From the NCBI RefSeq assembly GCF_024267655.1, contig NZ_CP100595.1, positions 2,666,001 to 2,730,000 on the forward strand: a stretch of DNA of 64,000 nt, in the 5' to 3' direction. The notes beneath the pieces are model-generated. The model searched no databases, had not been told where the DNA came from, and was given only the letters and a program-made list of their open reading frames with translations. Positions within the stretch are counted from its first letter, which is position 1; every line of letters begins with the position of its first letter. This DNA comes from Arcobacter roscoffensis (lineage in GTDB: Bacteria > Campylobacterota > Campylobacteria > Campylobacterales > Arcobacteraceae). Shown piece after piece: positions 7,913-15,996 of this stretch. The position numbers and the translations under genes are program-made.

Positions 7913-8938
7913 TCTTAACTCGCTAAGCCTTTTTAATAAGTACTCTAACTCAGCTCTTTTTTCAGTTCTTTCATGAACTTTTTCTTCAATAAAATCAACA
8001 ACATTTTTATGAAGTTTTAATTTTGAAAGTTTGTTAATATTTGTAATTCCACCTGGATTTAAAACATTCACTTCCAAAATTTTATCACCAATCATATCAA
8101 GTCCTGCAAAGAAAATACCATCAGAAGCTAATTTTTTACCCACTTTTGCACAAATTTTCTTTTGTGATTCTGTAAGTGTATATTTGTGAGCTGTTCCTCC
8201 TGTTTGGATGTTTGCTCTATGTTCACCATCTGCTGGTTTTCTATGATAAGCTCCAATTGCTTTTCCATCAAGCATAATAACTCTTACATCACCATCTTCT
8301 GCTCCATGAATATACTCTTGTAAAATTACATAGTTTTCACCTGAATCATCAATATAAAAATCAAGCAAAGAGTTAATATTTGATGTGGCATTTTTTTCTA
8401 ATACGATAACTCCTCTTCCACCTGAACCATCAAGAGGTTTTAATATCATCTTTTCTTCTTCTGATTCTTCAATGATTTTCTTTATGTATTTTTTACTTCC
8501 AGATACATGAGTTTTAGGAAGATATGTATTTGATGGGTCATGAAAAGTTGTAGTATAAAGTTTATTATTTGCTTTTCTAATACCATCAATATCATTTATT
8601 ATTAATGTCTCATTTTTCACAGAATCTAAGAAGTTGAAAACCAATGGTGAAATTGGAGGATCCTTTCTTATCATAATACAATCAAAAGCATGTAAAGCTG
8701 TAAGCTTAATATCATAAGTAATTTTTTTATAAAAAGCTGTTGCTGATTCTGGTATTTTACCTTCAATTTTAAGGTTTTTTGCAAAACCATGAACAATATT
8801 ATTTCTTACAGTTAAATCAAATGTATATAAAACAGAGACTTTATGTCCTCTTTGCATACACTCTTTTATAACTGCTAGAGTTGAACTTTTTAGAGGCTCT
8901 ATATTAGCCCAGTTTTCAATAATAAATGCAATATGCAC
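7907..8938 (-). CDS. GshB-like ATP-grasp ligase (glutathione synthetase family)
   Basis: The 343-residue protein follows prokaryotic glutathione synthetase throughout: 'IMIRKDPPIS' in the N-terminal domain, 'NDIDGIRKANNKL', the ATP-grasp lysine strand 'LKPLDGSGGRGV', 'DVRVIMLDGKAIGAYHRKP', and the metal-binding end 'GLDMIGDKILEVNVLNPGGI'. These enzymes join gamma-glutamylcysteine and glycine with ATP. Two points urge caution: the usual TSPT-type motif after the metal ligands reads LNPGG here, and no glutamate-cysteine ligase gene is in the window. Another amino acid or peptide substrate is possible. It is a single gene; the next minus-strand gene upstream has its own terminator. Confidence 0.75.
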   Translation of the reverse strand: MHIAFIIENWANIEPLKSSTLAVIKECMQRGHKVSVLYTFDLTVRNNIVHGFAKNLKIEGKIPESATAFYKKITYDIKLTALHAFDCIMIRKDPPISPLVFNFLDSVKNETLIINDIDGIRKANNKLYTTTFHDPSNTYLPKTHVSGSKKYIKKIIEESEEEKMILKPLDGSGGRGVIVLEKNATSNINSLLDFYIDDSGENYVILQEYIHGAEDGDVRVIMLDGKAIGAYHRKPADGEHRANIQTGGTAHKYTLTESQKKICAKVGKKLASDGIFFAGLDMIGDKILEVNVLNPGGITNINKLSKLKLHKNVVDFIEEKVHERTEKRAELEYLLKRLSELRE

Positions 8939-9009
8939 TTTAATATCCTTATTTTAAATTCGTAAGGATATTATACTATAAATAAAAGTTTTTTTTGCAA
9001 TATTTTTTC

Positions 9010-9037
9010 TACAAATGAGTTAAAAAACCCATTTGTA
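9010..9037 (-). terminator. Hairpin terminator of the DsrE-like gene
   Basis: Read on the minus strand, a 12-bp stem with one G-U pair and a TTTT loop follows the stop at 9045. The downstream tract is A-rich rather than U-rich, so efficiency is uncertain. Confidence 0.5.
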
Positions 9038-9044
9038 ATTTTAC

Positions 9045-9470
9045 TTAGTAGCTTAATGTAGTGTAGTTTGAGTCAAGTAATGAAGCTGCAACCTTTGGTG
9101 GTTTAGCAACTGTAATTCCATTTAATAATACATCTTCTTTTAGATTTGCATTTGGTAAATAAAGTGGGCAAACTTGAACTTGTGCACCTTTTTTCATAAT
9201 AGCTTGTAACATCATTTTTGGTGATTTATTCATTGGTTTTAAAACTGTACTTTTTTTACCTTTTACAGCTAAATCCCCAGCACTTGAACAAAGAGTCATT
9301 TTTACTTCTTTTTCTTGTTTTAAAGTCATCATTGATAAAACCATTGCCATTTGCTGTGTTTGTGCATCTTTTGATGTTAAAATTACATTTAAACCTTTTG
9401 TATCATTTGCAAATAAATTTGCACCCATTAAAAACATACTCGCTATTAAAGCAACTAATAATCTTTTCAT
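9045..9470 (-). CDS. Periplasmic DsrE/DsrF-like protein
   Basis: The 141-residue product starts with a clear Sec signal peptide (MKRLLVALIASMFLMGANLFA, cleavage probably after FA), leaving a DsrE-fold domain of about 120 residues. The alternating strand-helix pattern 'GLNVILTSKDAQTQQMAMVL', then 'EVKMTLCSSAGDLAV' and 'GAQVQVCPLYLPN', matches DsrE-family proteins, and the two cysteines in CSSAGD and VQVCPLYL are typical positions. DsrE proteins in the cytoplasm pass persulfide sulfur; exported versions are common in Campylobacterota but their function is not established. The gene is monocistronic. Confidence 0.75.
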   Translation of the reverse strand: MKRLLVALIASMFLMGANLFANDTKGLNVILTSKDAQTQQMAMVLSMMTLKQEKEVKMTLCSSAGDLAVKGKKSTVLKPMNKSPKMMLQAIMKKGAQVQVCPLYLPNANLKEDVLLNGITVAKPPKVAASLLDSNYTTLSY

Positions 9471-9655
9471 TTAAACTCCTTAAAAATTGTGATTTCATTA
9501 TATAGTCTAAAACTTATTTTATAATTAAAAATGATTTTATAAATATAATTTTAACTTATAATAAAATAGAAATATATACATTGTTTCTGATAAATAAACT
9601 AATAGAAATCCTTTTTTGACTATAATACAAATAAATTAGCTATTAAGAGTAATAA

Positions 9656-10390
9656 ATGCAACTAACACAACAACAACTAGAAGAGTTTAATGAAAATGGT
9701 TTTTTAATCATTGAAAACTTCGCAGATGAAAAACTTTGTGATGAGATTTTAGAAAAAGCAAAAGAGCACTTAATCTCAAAACAAGCTCCTATTGAAACAG
9801 AGCAAGAGTATATGCAAGTAAGTGATGAAAATATCACTGTTAGAAGACTAAGACAAGTTTATGATAGAGAAGATATTTTCAAAGAGTGGATGACAAATAA
9901 AGAAATAAGACCAGTTTTAAAACAAGTACTAAATGACACACCTGTTTTAACACTAGCCCACCATAACTCAATCATGACAAAACTTCCCCATGAAAGTACT
10001 AGAACTTATTGGCATCAAGATAGAAGATACTGGCATTTTGAGGGAGATAACTTAGTATCTGTATGGCTAAGTTTAGGTGATGAGTTCTTAGATAATGGTT
10101 TATTAGAATTTATTCCCAGAAGTCACAAAATAAAATTTTGTAAAGATTGTTTTGATGAGAACTCAAACTTTTTAGATGAACATGAAGAAAATAAAAAAAT
10201 CATTGCTAATAAAACTCATAAAAATCTAAAAAAAGGTGATGTTGTACTTTTTCACTGTAAAACACTTCACCATGCAAGTAAAAATAAAACAGATGAAGCA
10301 AAAATATCTTTTGTATATACTGTAAGAGCTCAAAGCAATAAACCTTTAAAAGATACTAGAAGTGACTTCAAGGAAGTTGTACTTGACTAA
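9656..10390 (+). CDS. Phytanoyl-CoA dioxygenase (PhyH) family protein
   Basis: The 244-residue protein shows the PhyH layout: an N-terminal 'FNENGFLIIENFADEKLCDE' segment, the metal-binding HxD in 'TYWHQDRRYWHFEGDN', and the distal histidine in 'LFHCKTLHHASKNK', followed by an arginine strand 'VYTVRAQ'. These are Fe(II)/2-oxoglutarate hydroxylases acting on small molecules or lipids; the substrate cannot be assigned. The start ATG at 9656 gives the standard N-terminus. The stop overlaps the likely TTG start of tex by 8 bases, so the pair is translationally coupled, although a shared pathway is not obvious. Confidence 0.85.
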   Translation: MQLTQQQLEEFNENGFLIIENFADEKLCDEILEKAKEHLISKQAPIETEQEYMQVSDENITVRRLRQVYDREDIFKEWMTNKEIRPVLKQVLNDTPVLTLAHHNSIMTKLPHESTRTYWHQDRRYWHFEGDNLVSVWLSLGDEFLDNGLLEFIPRSHKIKFCKDCFDENSNFLDEHEENKKIIANKTHKNLKKGDVVLFHCKTLHHASKNKTDEAKISFVYTVRAQSNKPLKDTRSDFKEVVLD

Positions 10391-12497
10391 TCAATTAACA
10401 ACTTTAATACAAGAAAAAACAAAACTTAGTTCAAAATCAATCTCAAATATAATCAACCTTCTTGAAGAAGGTTGTACTATTCCATTTATTGCACGATATA
10501 GAAAAGATTTTACAGGTGGTGCTACAGATGAAGAGTTAAGAATTTTTGAAGAAACTTACAACTATTCATTAAAACTACTAAATAGAAAAGAAGAGATTTC
10601 AAATCTTCTAAAAGAAAAAAATTTCCTTAGTGAAAAAGTAGAAAAACAAATAAAAGAAGCCATTACACTTCAAGCCTTAGAAGATATATATACACCTTTT
10701 AAAGATAAAAAATCTTCAAGAACAAGTGCTGCAATAGAAAATGGCTTAGAACCTTTAGCAAATATAATCCAATGTCTAAAATACACAAAAGAAGAGATAG
10801 AACAAAAAGCAAAACAATTTCAAAATAAAACTATAAAATCAACTAATGATGCAATACAAGGTGCAAAAGACATAATAGCCCAAAGATACGCAGATGATTT
10901 TAAATCAAAAGAGATTATTAGAAACATCATTTCAAACTGGGGAAACTTAGAAATAAAAGAAGCAAAAGAGTTTGATAAAAATGGTGTTTATTCAAGTTTT
11001 GCAGGTCAAAATGAAAAAATAAAATATATCAAATCACATAGAACTCTTGCTATTTTAAGAGCTGTAAGCGAAAAACAGCTAAGCATAAAAGTAGATATTG
11101 ATGAAAAACATATATTAGAAAATATCAAAAAATACAAAATCCCATCATGGGCAAACAGTTCAAAAGACATAGTTTTTGAAGCCTATAAAGATGGTCTTAA
11201 AAGACTTCTTCTTCCAACTTTAAAAAGAGAAGCAATAGCAAACTTAAAAGAAAAAGCAAACAAGGAAGCCATTGAGCTTTTTGGAAAAAACCTAAAAGAA
11301 CTGCTTCAAACAGCACCACTTATAAATCAAGTAATATTAGGTATGGACCCAGGATTTAAAACAGGTTGTAAGTTAGCAGTGATAGACAAAAACGGACAAT
11401 ACCTAGACTCAAATGTAATCTATCCAACAAAACCAAAAGAGGATATAAAGAACTCTTCAAAAGTAGTACTTGAACTAATAAAAAAGCATAACATCACTGC
11501 AATAGCCATAGGAAATGGAACAGCATCAAGGGAAACAGCCTCTTTTATAGCTAATCTTATAAAAGAAAATAGCTTAGATATAAACTATGCAATAGTTAGT
11601 GAAATAGGTGCAAGTGTATACTCTGCATCTAAAATAGCAATAGAAGAATACCCAAATCTTGATGTTACAATAAGAGGAGCTATCTCAATAGCCCAAAGAC
11701 TTAGAGACCCAATGGCAGCACTTGTAAAAATCGACCCAAAATCACTAGGAATAGGACAATATCAACACGATGTAAATCAAAAAGAGTTAGCTATAAAGCT
11801 AGAAAATACAACAGTTGATTTAGTAAATAAAGTAGGTGTTGATTTAAACTCAGCTTCATATAAACTACTCTCTTTTATCTCAGGTATTAGTGAAAAACTA
11901 GCAAAAAACATAGTAGAACATAGAGAAAAAATCACAAAGTTTACAAGTAAAAAAGAACTTTTAAAAGTAAAAGGTATAGGTGAAAAAGCATATATCCAAG
12001 CAGTAGGATTTTTAAGAATAAAAGATGGAAAGTCTATACTAGATAATACAGCAATTCACCCAGAAGATTATGAGCTAGTAAAAAAGCTACAAACTTCATA
12101 TAAAGTAGAAGAGATACTAGATACACAAATACAACAAATATCAAAAGAGCTAAACACAACGCCACTAAAACTAAAAGATATAATAGAAGAGCTTAAAAAA
12201 CCAGGCTTTGATATAAGAGAAAACTTCAACCAAGTACAGTTTGCAAGTGATGTATGCTCAATAGAAGAGTTAAAAGAAGGCTTTGTCTTAAGTGGAATAG
12301 TAAGAAACATCACAGACTTCGGAGCATTTGTAGATATAGGACTAAAAAATGATGCCCTACTTCATATCTCACAAATAAGCAATAAAAGAATTAATCACCC
12401 AAGTGAAGTTTTAAGTATCAATCAAAACTTAGAGAAAATAAAAGTTATAAGTGTTGATTTACAGAAACAAAGAGTTGGATTATCATTAAAAATATGA
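10383..12497 (+). CDS. tex: Tex-family RNA-binding protein
   Basis: The product is about 704 residues from a TTG start; an in-frame GTG at 10362 would add seven. I prefer TTG 10383 because AGGAAG at 10371-10376 lies six bases before it. Domains in order are the N-terminal Tex helical region ('GCTIPFIARYRKDFTGG'), a YqgF/RNaseH-like domain ('LGMDPGFKTGCKLAVID'), helix-hairpin-helix elements ('LLKVKGIGEKAYIQAVGFL'), and a C-terminal S1 RNA-binding domain ('GIVRNITDFGAFVDIGLKND'). Tex binds nucleic acid and associates with the transcription machinery; in several bacteria it affects toxin or virulence gene expression and transcription-associated stress. The gene overlaps the PhyH gene by 8 bases. 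Confidence 0.95.
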   Translation: MTNQLTTLIQEKTKLSSKSISNIINLLEEGCTIPFIARYRKDFTGGATDEELRIFEETYNYSLKLLNRKEEISNLLKEKNFLSEKVEKQIKEAITLQALEDIYTPFKDKKSSRTSAAIENGLEPLANIIQCLKYTKEEIEQKAKQFQNKTIKSTNDAIQGAKDIIAQRYADDFKSKEIIRNIISNWGNLEIKEAKEFDKNGVYSSFAGQNEKIKYIKSHRTLAILRAVSEKQLSIKVDIDEKHILENIKKYKIPSWANSSKDIVFEAYKDGLKRLLLPTLKREAIANLKEKANKEAIELFGKNLKELLQTAPLINQVILGMDPGFKTGCKLAVIDKNGQYLDSNVIYPTKPKEDIKNSSKVVLELIKKHNITAIAIGNGTASRETASFIANLIKENSLDINYAIVSEIGASVYSASKIAIEEYPNLDVTIRGAISIAQRLRDPMAALVKIDPKSLGIGQYQHDVNQKELAIKLENTTVDLVNKVGVDLNSASYKLLSFISGISEKLAKNIVEHREKITKFTSKKELLKVKGIGEKAYIQAVGFLRIKDGKSILDNTAIHPEDYELVKKLQTSYKVEEILDTQIQQISKELNTTPLKLKDIIEELKKPGFDIRENFNQVQFASDVCSIEELKEGFVLSGIVRNITDFGAFVDIGLKNDALLHISQISNKRINHPSEVLSINQNLEKIKVISVDLQKQRVGLSLKI

Positions 12498-12559
12498 GTT
12501 TTAATAATTATATTATTGATATTAATGTATTATATTAAAAATTATTTCGTTAGGAAGCC

Positions 12560-13465
12560 ATGAAAAAATTTATAAATTATATTTTAACTTTTGTAACTAT
12601 TATTGCAGGTTTAGCAACAATTGCAGGTCTTTACTTACAGTTTTATGAAACGAAACCCATTCTTGAAATAAAAACTATATCAAAAGATAATCTTACAAGA
12701 CTACCATCAATTGAAGGATTAAATGCAAAATATAATTATAAAGACAAGGAAGTTAAATCCCTATGGAAGCTTCATTATGTTATCACTAATATAGGTAATG
12801 AAATAATAATCGGTGAAGGAAGTAAAAAAAATATTATAAAAGAAAATATCTCTTTTGAATTAAATAATAAATTTAAAATCTTAGAAATAGAGAATAGAAA
12901 TAATAAGCTACCTTTTAAAATGAAAATTTCAAATAATAATATATATGTATCTTTTTTACAGTGGAAACCAAAAGAATCAATTGAAATAATTGTATACGTT
13001 GAACAATTAGAAGAAAAATCAGATCCTCAATTAATTACAAATGACAGAGAAATTATAAATTCTGAAATTACATACAATACATTAGAAATAGAGAAATTAA
13101 ATACCGAAACTTCACTATATTCAAAGTTACCACAACCTCTTCAAACAGCTATATGGTGGTTTTCAATTTTCATGTATGGGCTATTTTTACTTATAATGCC
13201 TTTAATTTGGTTAAGTGAATTATATAAAAAAATAAAGTATAAAACTTGGTTAAAATCAAATACAACATATCAAGAATGGATAGATACATTAATTCAAGAA
13301 GGTGCATTGAGTAAATATACAGAACCACTTACACTTCCTAGTAAATTATGGGAGCGTTACCCATATGATAAACCGATACTACCAGACAATGATTTCAAAA
13401 GTTTAACTTGGGGTGTATTAATATTATCTATATTCTGTTTAATACCTTTACTTTTTATGATATGA
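12560..13465 (+). CDS. Membrane protein of unknown function
   Basis: I do not recognise this 301-residue protein. It has one N-terminal membrane segment (about residues 5-27), a polar domain of about 165 residues rich in beta-strand patterns ('LHYVITNIGNEIIIGEGS', 'FLQWKPKESIEIIVYVEQLE'), then two C-terminal membrane segments (about 196-220 and 280-301) with a charged, Trp-rich loop between. The middle part looks like an Ig-like domain probably facing the periplasm. A ribosome site, TTAGGAAG, precedes the ATG. It follows tex by 62 bases with no visible terminator between, and ends at a strong convergent terminator. Confidence 0.6.
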   Translation: MKKFINYILTFVTIIAGLATIAGLYLQFYETKPILEIKTISKDNLTRLPSIEGLNAKYNYKDKEVKSLWKLHYVITNIGNEIIIGEGSKKNIIKENISFELNNKFKILEIENRNNKLPFKMKISNNNIYVSFLQWKPKESIEIIVYVEQLEEKSDPQLITNDREIINSEITYNTLEIEKLNTETSLYSKLPQPLQTAIWWFSIFMYGLFLLIMPLIWLSELYKKIKYKTWLKSNTTYQEWIDTLIQEGALSKYTEPLTLPSKLWERYPYDKPILPDNDFKSLTWGVLILSIFCLIPLLFMI

Positions 13466-13500
13466 TTCATTCCATATTTTTTTAAACTTAATATTTGAAC

Positions 13501-13532
13501 TTAAAAACTAGAGATAAATCTCTAGTTTTTAA
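13501..13532. terminator. Bidirectional hairpin terminator
   Basis: A perfect 14-bp stem (TTAAAAACTAGAGA at 13501-13514, complement at 13519-13532) with a TAAA loop has flanking A and T runs that suit both strands. It ends the long minus-strand transport operon as well as the membrane-protein gene. Confidence 0.85.
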
Positions 13533-13908
13533 ATGCAATAGCATCCACTTCAACTAAAACATTTTTAGGTAAAGTTCTTACGGCTACTGTAGCTCTTGCT
13601 GGTGCGTCATCTGCACCGAAGTATTCTGCATAGATTTCATTAAATGCTACAAAGTTATCCATATCAGATAAGTAACAAGTAGTTTTTAAAACATTGTCAA
13701 AAGAAGAATTTGCTTCTTCTAATACTGCTTTTAAATTTTCCATAACTTGTCTAGTTTGTGCTTGTACATCATCTTCTCCAACTAATTCCATAGTTTTTGG
13801 GTCTAATGGAATTTGTCCTGATAAAAATACTAGCTTTTCAAATGCTGTTGCTTGATTATATGGTCCAATTGCTGATGGAGCGTCATTAGTTGATATTATA
13901 GTTTTCAT
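13522..13908 (-). CDS. ridA: RidA family enamine/imine deaminase
   Basis: At 128 residues it has the full RidA length and motifs: 'APSAIGPYNQA' at the N-terminus, 'VFLSGQIPLDP', 'TTCYLSDMDNFVAFNEIYAEYF' and the end 'ARATVAVRTLPKNVLVEVDAIAF', including the arginine and glutamate that bind the carboxylate substrate. RidA hydrolyses 2-aminoacrylate and related enamines made by PLP enzymes, protecting them from damage. It is the last gene of a run that imports and exports amino acids, a setting that suits an amino-acid metabolism housekeeping role. Confidence 0.95.
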   Translation of the reverse strand: MKTIISTNDAPSAIGPYNQATAFEKLVFLSGQIPLDPKTMELVGEDDVQAQTRQVMENLKAVLEEANSSFDNVLKTTCYLSDMDNFVAFNEIYAEYFGADDAPARATVAVRTLPKNVLVEVDAIAFKN

Positions 13909-13946
13909 TTATTTCCTTTATAATTTAAAAAAGTATTATACAATAT

Positions 13947-14720
13947 CTATCTTTCAATTGGGAAAAACAGCTCAAAATCTCTTTTTATATGACACAGTGT
14001 TTGATGATTTGCAAGTTTAAAACCTTGGTACTCTAAAGATGCCATAACTACTGCTTTTGAATAAGCAAGTACTGTTTCATCTTCTAAGTACTCTTCTATT
14101 TTAACCCACTTTGCATCAACTATCTCTTCTGTATCTTGTATATTTATCTCAAAAGATAGTGGTTTTGCTAAACAAAGTACATACAAGTTTGATTTGTGAA
14201 ATTGATGGGGATAAAAATGTCCTAATGATATTATAGACTCAAACTCTACATGGATTCCAGTCTCTTCTAAAACCTCTCTTACACAAGCGGTAGAAATCAT
14301 CTCACAATTATCTATGTGCCCACCTGGAAGTTTAAAGCCTATAGTTGAAATTTTCTCTTTTATAACTAAAAGTTCTTTCTTATCATTTATCACAACTGCA
14401 CCTACTCCTAAAGTATGATTTGCAGATGTTGGCACTATAGCATTTTCTTTTAGTCTCTTTACGACTAAGATATAATCTTCATCACATGAATGAAAGAAAA
14501 AACCTTTTTTTGTTGTAATTGGAATAAAATCAGATCTTTTTATATCTATATATATCCAAATTAAATTTCTTTTATTTATTGTTTCTTCTATTAGAAAATC
14601 AAGATTTAACTCAAACTCTTCTTTAGAGTTTGGTAAATCTTTTGCATCAATTGTTATTCCATTATATGGATCAAGAACAGTAGTAAAACAAGCTATTTTT
14701 TCAACGCTAGAGTTATTCAT
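13947..14720 (-). CDS. Nudt6-like Nudix hydrolase with pre-Nudix domain
   Basis: The 257-residue protein carries a Nudix box 'GGHIDNCEMISTACVREVLEETGI', which fits GX5EX7REUXEEXGU, at about residues 137-160. The first 95 residues match the pre-Nudix domain of the Nudt6 group, with 'RNLIWIYIDIKRSDFIPI' and the 'KKGFFFHSCDEDYILVVKRL' block. Nudix enzymes cleave nucleoside diphosphate-X compounds; Nudt6-type substrates are poorly defined. The gene lies 30 bases after lysE and 38 bases before ridA. Its ATG sits at the edge of a perfect inverted repeat whose loop holds the ribosome site, so translation may be controlled by RNA structure. Confidence 0.85.
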   Translation of the reverse strand: MNNSSVEKIACFTTVLDPYNGITIDAKDLPNSKEEFELNLDFLIEETINKRNLIWIYIDIKRSDFIPITTKKGFFFHSCDEDYILVVKRLKENAIVPTSANHTLGVGAVVINDKKELLVIKEKISTIGFKLPGGHIDNCEMISTACVREVLEETGIHVEFESIISLGHFYPHQFHKSNLYVLCLAKPLSFEINIQDTEEIVDAKWVKIEEYLEDETVLAYSKAVVMASLEYQGFKLANHQTLCHIKRDFELFFPIER

Positions 14721-14746
14721 ATTATCACCTTTTCAATGATAATATG
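14718..14746 (-). promoter_or_regulatory. Inverted repeat enclosing the ribosome site of the Nudix gene
   Basis: CATATTATCA at 14718-14727 and TGATAATATG at 14737-14746 are perfect 10-bp inverted arms around a 9-base spacer. In the minus-strand mRNA the 3' arm includes the AUG start codon and the loop holds AAAAGGTG, a Shine-Dalgarno sequence. The same DNA reads TATTATC-N11-GATAATA, close to the TATTATT-N11-AATAATA pattern proposed for Helicobacter NikR sites. It may therefore be an RNA switch, a protein operator, or both. Confidence 0.5.
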
Positions 14747-14750
14747 ATAA

Positions 14751-15365
14751 CTAAAATGTAATTAAATCTATTAAAGAATATGCAATTACAAGCATTAAAA
14801 TACCAATAAGAATATCAAGTATTTTCCAAGTAATTGGTTTTTTAAATAAAGGTATTAAAGCTCTTGCTCCAAAACCTAAAAGTGTAAACCAAAAAGCAGA
14901 AGCACTAACAGCTCCTAGTAGAAAGTATACTTTCATACTATCTTCTACATTTGCTCCAATTCCACCTATTAGAAGAACTGTATCAAGATATGTATGAGGA
15001 TTTAAGAAAGTAAAAACTAAAAGCATAGTTATTACTTTTTTTAAAGGATTTGTTTTTATTTCATCATCAATTTTCATGCTTTCATTTTTAAAAGCAGATT
15101 TAAAAGATAAAAGTGCATAAACACTTAAAAAAACTATTCCTATTATAGCAATTGAGTTGATTAAAAGTTGATTACCTTTTATAAAAAAGCCAAGTCCTAA
15201 AACACCTGCTGAGATAAGTAAAACATCAGAGATTACACAAATTAAAACAGCTACCCATACATACTGTCTTAAAAGTCCAAGTTTTAATACATAGGCATTT
15301 TGAGCTCCTATTGCAACTATTAAAGAGATAGTTACAATAAAGCCCTTTAGATATATATCAAGCAC
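14751..15365 (-). CDS. LysE/ArgO-family amino acid exporter
   Basis: The protein has about 204 residues and six membrane segments. It starts with 'GFIVTISLIVAIGAQNAYVLKLGLLRQ', the first helix and loop that define LysE/ArgO exporters of lysine and arginine, and has the conserved 'FTFLNPHTYLDTVLLIGG' in the middle helix. I place the start at GTG 15365, which overlaps the marC stop by 8 bases; an upstream TTG at 15383 would add six residues. It is in the same run as an amino-acid importer, so import and overflow export of basic amino acids may be paired. Confidence 0.85.
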   Translation of the reverse strand: MLDIYLKGFIVTISLIVAIGAQNAYVLKLGLLRQYVWVAVLICVISDVLLISAGVLGLGFFIKGNQLLINSIAIIGIVFLSVYALLSFKSAFKNESMKIDDEIKTNPLKKVITMLLVFTFLNPHTYLDTVLLIGGIGANVEDSMKVYFLLGAVSASAFWFTLLGFGARALIPLFKKPITWKILDILIGILMLVIAYSLIDLITF

Positions 15366-15996
15366 CCCAGTAACCTTTTGCAAGGTTAACTATACCACTT
15401 ACTATAAACTGAACTGCAATAGCTCCAACTATTAAACCCATAAGTTTTGTAATAATATTTTGTCCTGTAAGACCTAAATATTTTTTGATATAAATTGAGT
15501 TTTTTAAAATAATATAAAATAAAGCTGCATTTACTAAAAAGGCTAAGGCAATTGATACTAAATCCAAAAAAGTTTCAGCTTGGTGCTTAAAAATGATAAT
15601 TGTAGTAAAAAGACCTGTACCAAAAGCAATTGGAATTCCAATAGGAATAATTGCTAATTCTTCATCATTTTTTTCTTCTTCTTTACTATTATCATTATTT
15701 TTAGGTTTTGATGGTCCACTAACCATAGAAATAGCCATAAGAATAAGAACTAATCCACCCATAACTTTAAGTGAGTTTTCATCAATCCCAAATAGTTTTA
15801 GTATAGCTTCACCAAATAGTATTACCACAAAAAATGCGATTATAATAGTAAGTGTTGATTTATACGCAACAGTTGACACTTGCGTTTTTGTAATATTTGT
15901 ACTCAATAAAGATAGTGCGATTGCACTAATCCCTATTGGGTCCATAATAGCAAAGAATGTTATTGATTGTTGTAAGAAAGTAGAAATGAATTCCAA
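15358..15996 (-). CDS. MarC family integral membrane protein
   Basis: The 212-residue protein has six membrane segments and the MarC/UPF0056 marks 'FFAIMDPIGISAIALSLL', 'LFGIDENSLKVMGGLVLILMAI' and a late 'GLIVGAIAVQFIVSGI' helix. The family is widespread but functionally unresolved, despite the historical multiple antibiotic resistance name; amino-acid or related export has been suggested for some members. Translation starts at a TTG directly after the stop codon of the upstream permease gene, and its end overlaps lysE by 8 bases. A highly charged loop at about residues 95-115 (KPKNNDNSKEEEKNDEE) is notable. Confidence 0.85.
   Translation of the reverse strand: MEFISTFLQQSITFFAIMDPIGISAIALSLLSTNITKTQVSTVAYKSTLTIIIAFFVVILFGEAILKLFGIDENSLKVMGGLVLILMAISMVSGPSKPKNNDNSKEEEKNDEELAIIPIGIPIAFGTGLFTTIIIFKHQAETFLDLVSIALAFLVNAALFYIILKNSIYIKKYLGLTGQNIITKLMGLIVGAIAVQFIVSGIVNLAKGYWGA

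Noticed and set aside
7907-8938. RimK-like or lysine-biosynthesis ATP-grasp as the identity of the GshB-like gene
   Set aside because: The N-terminal IMIRKDPP and NDIDGIRKANNKL motifs are specific to the GshB layout, so that family fits better even though the substrate is open.
9218-9505. Plus-strand frame of 95 codons over the DsrE-like gene
   Set aside because: It is antisense to a gene with a clear signal peptide and domain and has no recognisable protein features.
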